Assembly: GCF_007097365.1 (NCBI RefSeq)
Contig: NZ_VJZR01000002.1
Span: 1 to 64,000, forward strand
From: Flavobacterium franklandianum
GTDB lineage: Bacteria > Bacteroidota > Bacteroidia > Flavobacteriales > Flavobacteriaceae
DNA: 64,000 nucleotides
Reading direction: 5' to 3'
The notes beneath the pieces were generated by a model. The model saw only the letters and a list, made by a program, of their open reading frames with translations. It was not told where the DNA came from and ran no database searches. Both the position numbers and the translations under genes were made by a program. Below are positions 63,530 through 64,000 of the stretch, piece by piece (positions within the stretch are counted from its first letter, which is position 1; each line of letters opens with the position of its first letter).

Positions 63530-63661
63530 CAGTTTGCAATAATCAGTTTTTAGCATTCAGTTCTTACTGCCTACTTATAATCTCTAACCTTTAACTTCTA
63601 ACTTCTAACTTCTAACCTCTAACTTCAAACCTCTAACTTCTAACCTCTAACTTCAAACCTT
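63530..63661. repeat. heptad array R8, before and into tsaB
   Basis: About 19 seven-base units in one register. The first part has CAGTTTG- and TACTGCC-like units; the second part (from 63585) has TAACTTC, TAACCTC and AAACCTC. It fills the whole gap and supplies the first two bases of the tsaB TTG start codon. Confidence 0.9.
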
Positions 63662-64000
63662 GTCTTACATTCTCAACATCGAAACCGCTACCAAAAATTG
63701 TTCTGTTGCTTTGGCAAGAGACGGAAAAACTATTCTATGCAAAGAAATTGCCGAAGAAGGCTATTCTCATGCGGAACGTTTGCACGTTTTTATTGAAGAA
63801 ATTATCAAGGAATCGGAAATAACTTTCCAAGATTTATCGGCGATTGCTGTGAGTCAAGGGCCAGGTTCTTACACCGGATTGCGTATTGGGGTTTCTGCCG
63901 CAAAAGGTTTGTGTTATGCTTTGGGAATTCCTTTGATTGCAGTAGATACTTTGCAAGTTTTGGCATCGCAAGTCAAGGTTTCCAACGGATTGATTATTCC
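63660..64000 (+). CDS. tsaB: tRNA threonylcarbamoyladenosine synthesis protein TsaB (partial)
   Basis: N-terminal part (113 complete codons) of TsaB (YeaZ), partner of TsaD in making t6A37 in tRNAs that read ANN codons. The actin-like fold motifs are clear: SYILNIETATKNCSVALARDGK, HAERLHVFIEEII, and SQGPGSYTGLRIGVSAAKGL. The start is a TTG at 63660; no ATG is available ahead of this conserved N-terminus. The array R8 abuts it. The gene runs off the right edge. Confidence 0.93.
   Translation, partial: MSYILNIETATKNCSVALARDGKTILCKEIAEEGYSHAERLHVFIEEIIKESEITFQDLSAIAVSQGPGSYTGLRIGVSAAKGLCYALGIPLIAVDTLQVLASQVKVSNGLII

Overview
The window is AT-rich chromosomal DNA of a gliding member of the Bacteroidota, almost certainly a Flavobacterium. 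The grounds are an alternative complex III plus aa3 oxidase cluster, the gliding and type IX secretion gene sprA followed by a remB-like gene, and a malic enzyme fused to a phosphotransacetylase domain. Promoters also fit the Bacteroidota pattern TTG-N(about 19)-TAnnTTTG, and genes usually lack a Shine-Dalgarno sequence.

Layout. 0.2-9.1 kb: DNA polymerase I, a membrane metallophosphoesterase, a thioredoxin-like protein without active-site cysteines, a polysaccharide deacetylase and a DUF2723 (GT117) membrane protein. 9.5-11.3 kb: a small cytochrome c, tRNA-Gln with its own promoter and terminator, and a tandem universal stress protein. 11.4-16.2 kb: rimP-nusA-infB behind a terminator-like leader hairpin. 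16.3-17.7 kb: a broken ankyrin-type lipoprotein gene and a SPOR-domain protein. 17.9-29.7 kb: actABCDEF, then coxBA from its own promoter; together they encode quinol-to-oxygen electron transfer. 29.8-33.7 kb: ruvB, a four-helix-bundle protein gene, queG, and a REP/RAYT island. 33.7-37.3 kb: CBS protein, maeB, ruvA. 37.3-48.2 kb: sprA-gcvH-vanZ-like-deoC-remB-like. 48.3-49.3 kb: three small unknown genes. 49.5-54.7 kb: an oxidase assembly operon (heme O synthase, two subunit III proteins, subunit IV, SCO and others) that supplies the aa3 oxidase encoded 20 kb upstream. 54.8-56.2 kb: a DUF4403 lipoprotein on the minus strand. 56.3-63.5 kb: a MacB-type ABC exporter with two permeases, two adaptors and a TolC protein. 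The window ends inside tsaB.

Most notable patterns. (1) At least eight sites carry short arrays with a strict seven-base period although the heptamer differs between sites. They fill gene junctions, reach into or supply start regions (queG, tsaB, a 3' oxidase-operon gene), sit inside the deacetylase coding region, and surround the four-helix-bundle gene. (2) A RAYT transposase gene lies between inverted REP-like ends next to three 46-bp tandem repeats, and the whole island is bracketed by a 48-bp direct duplication of the queG 3' end.
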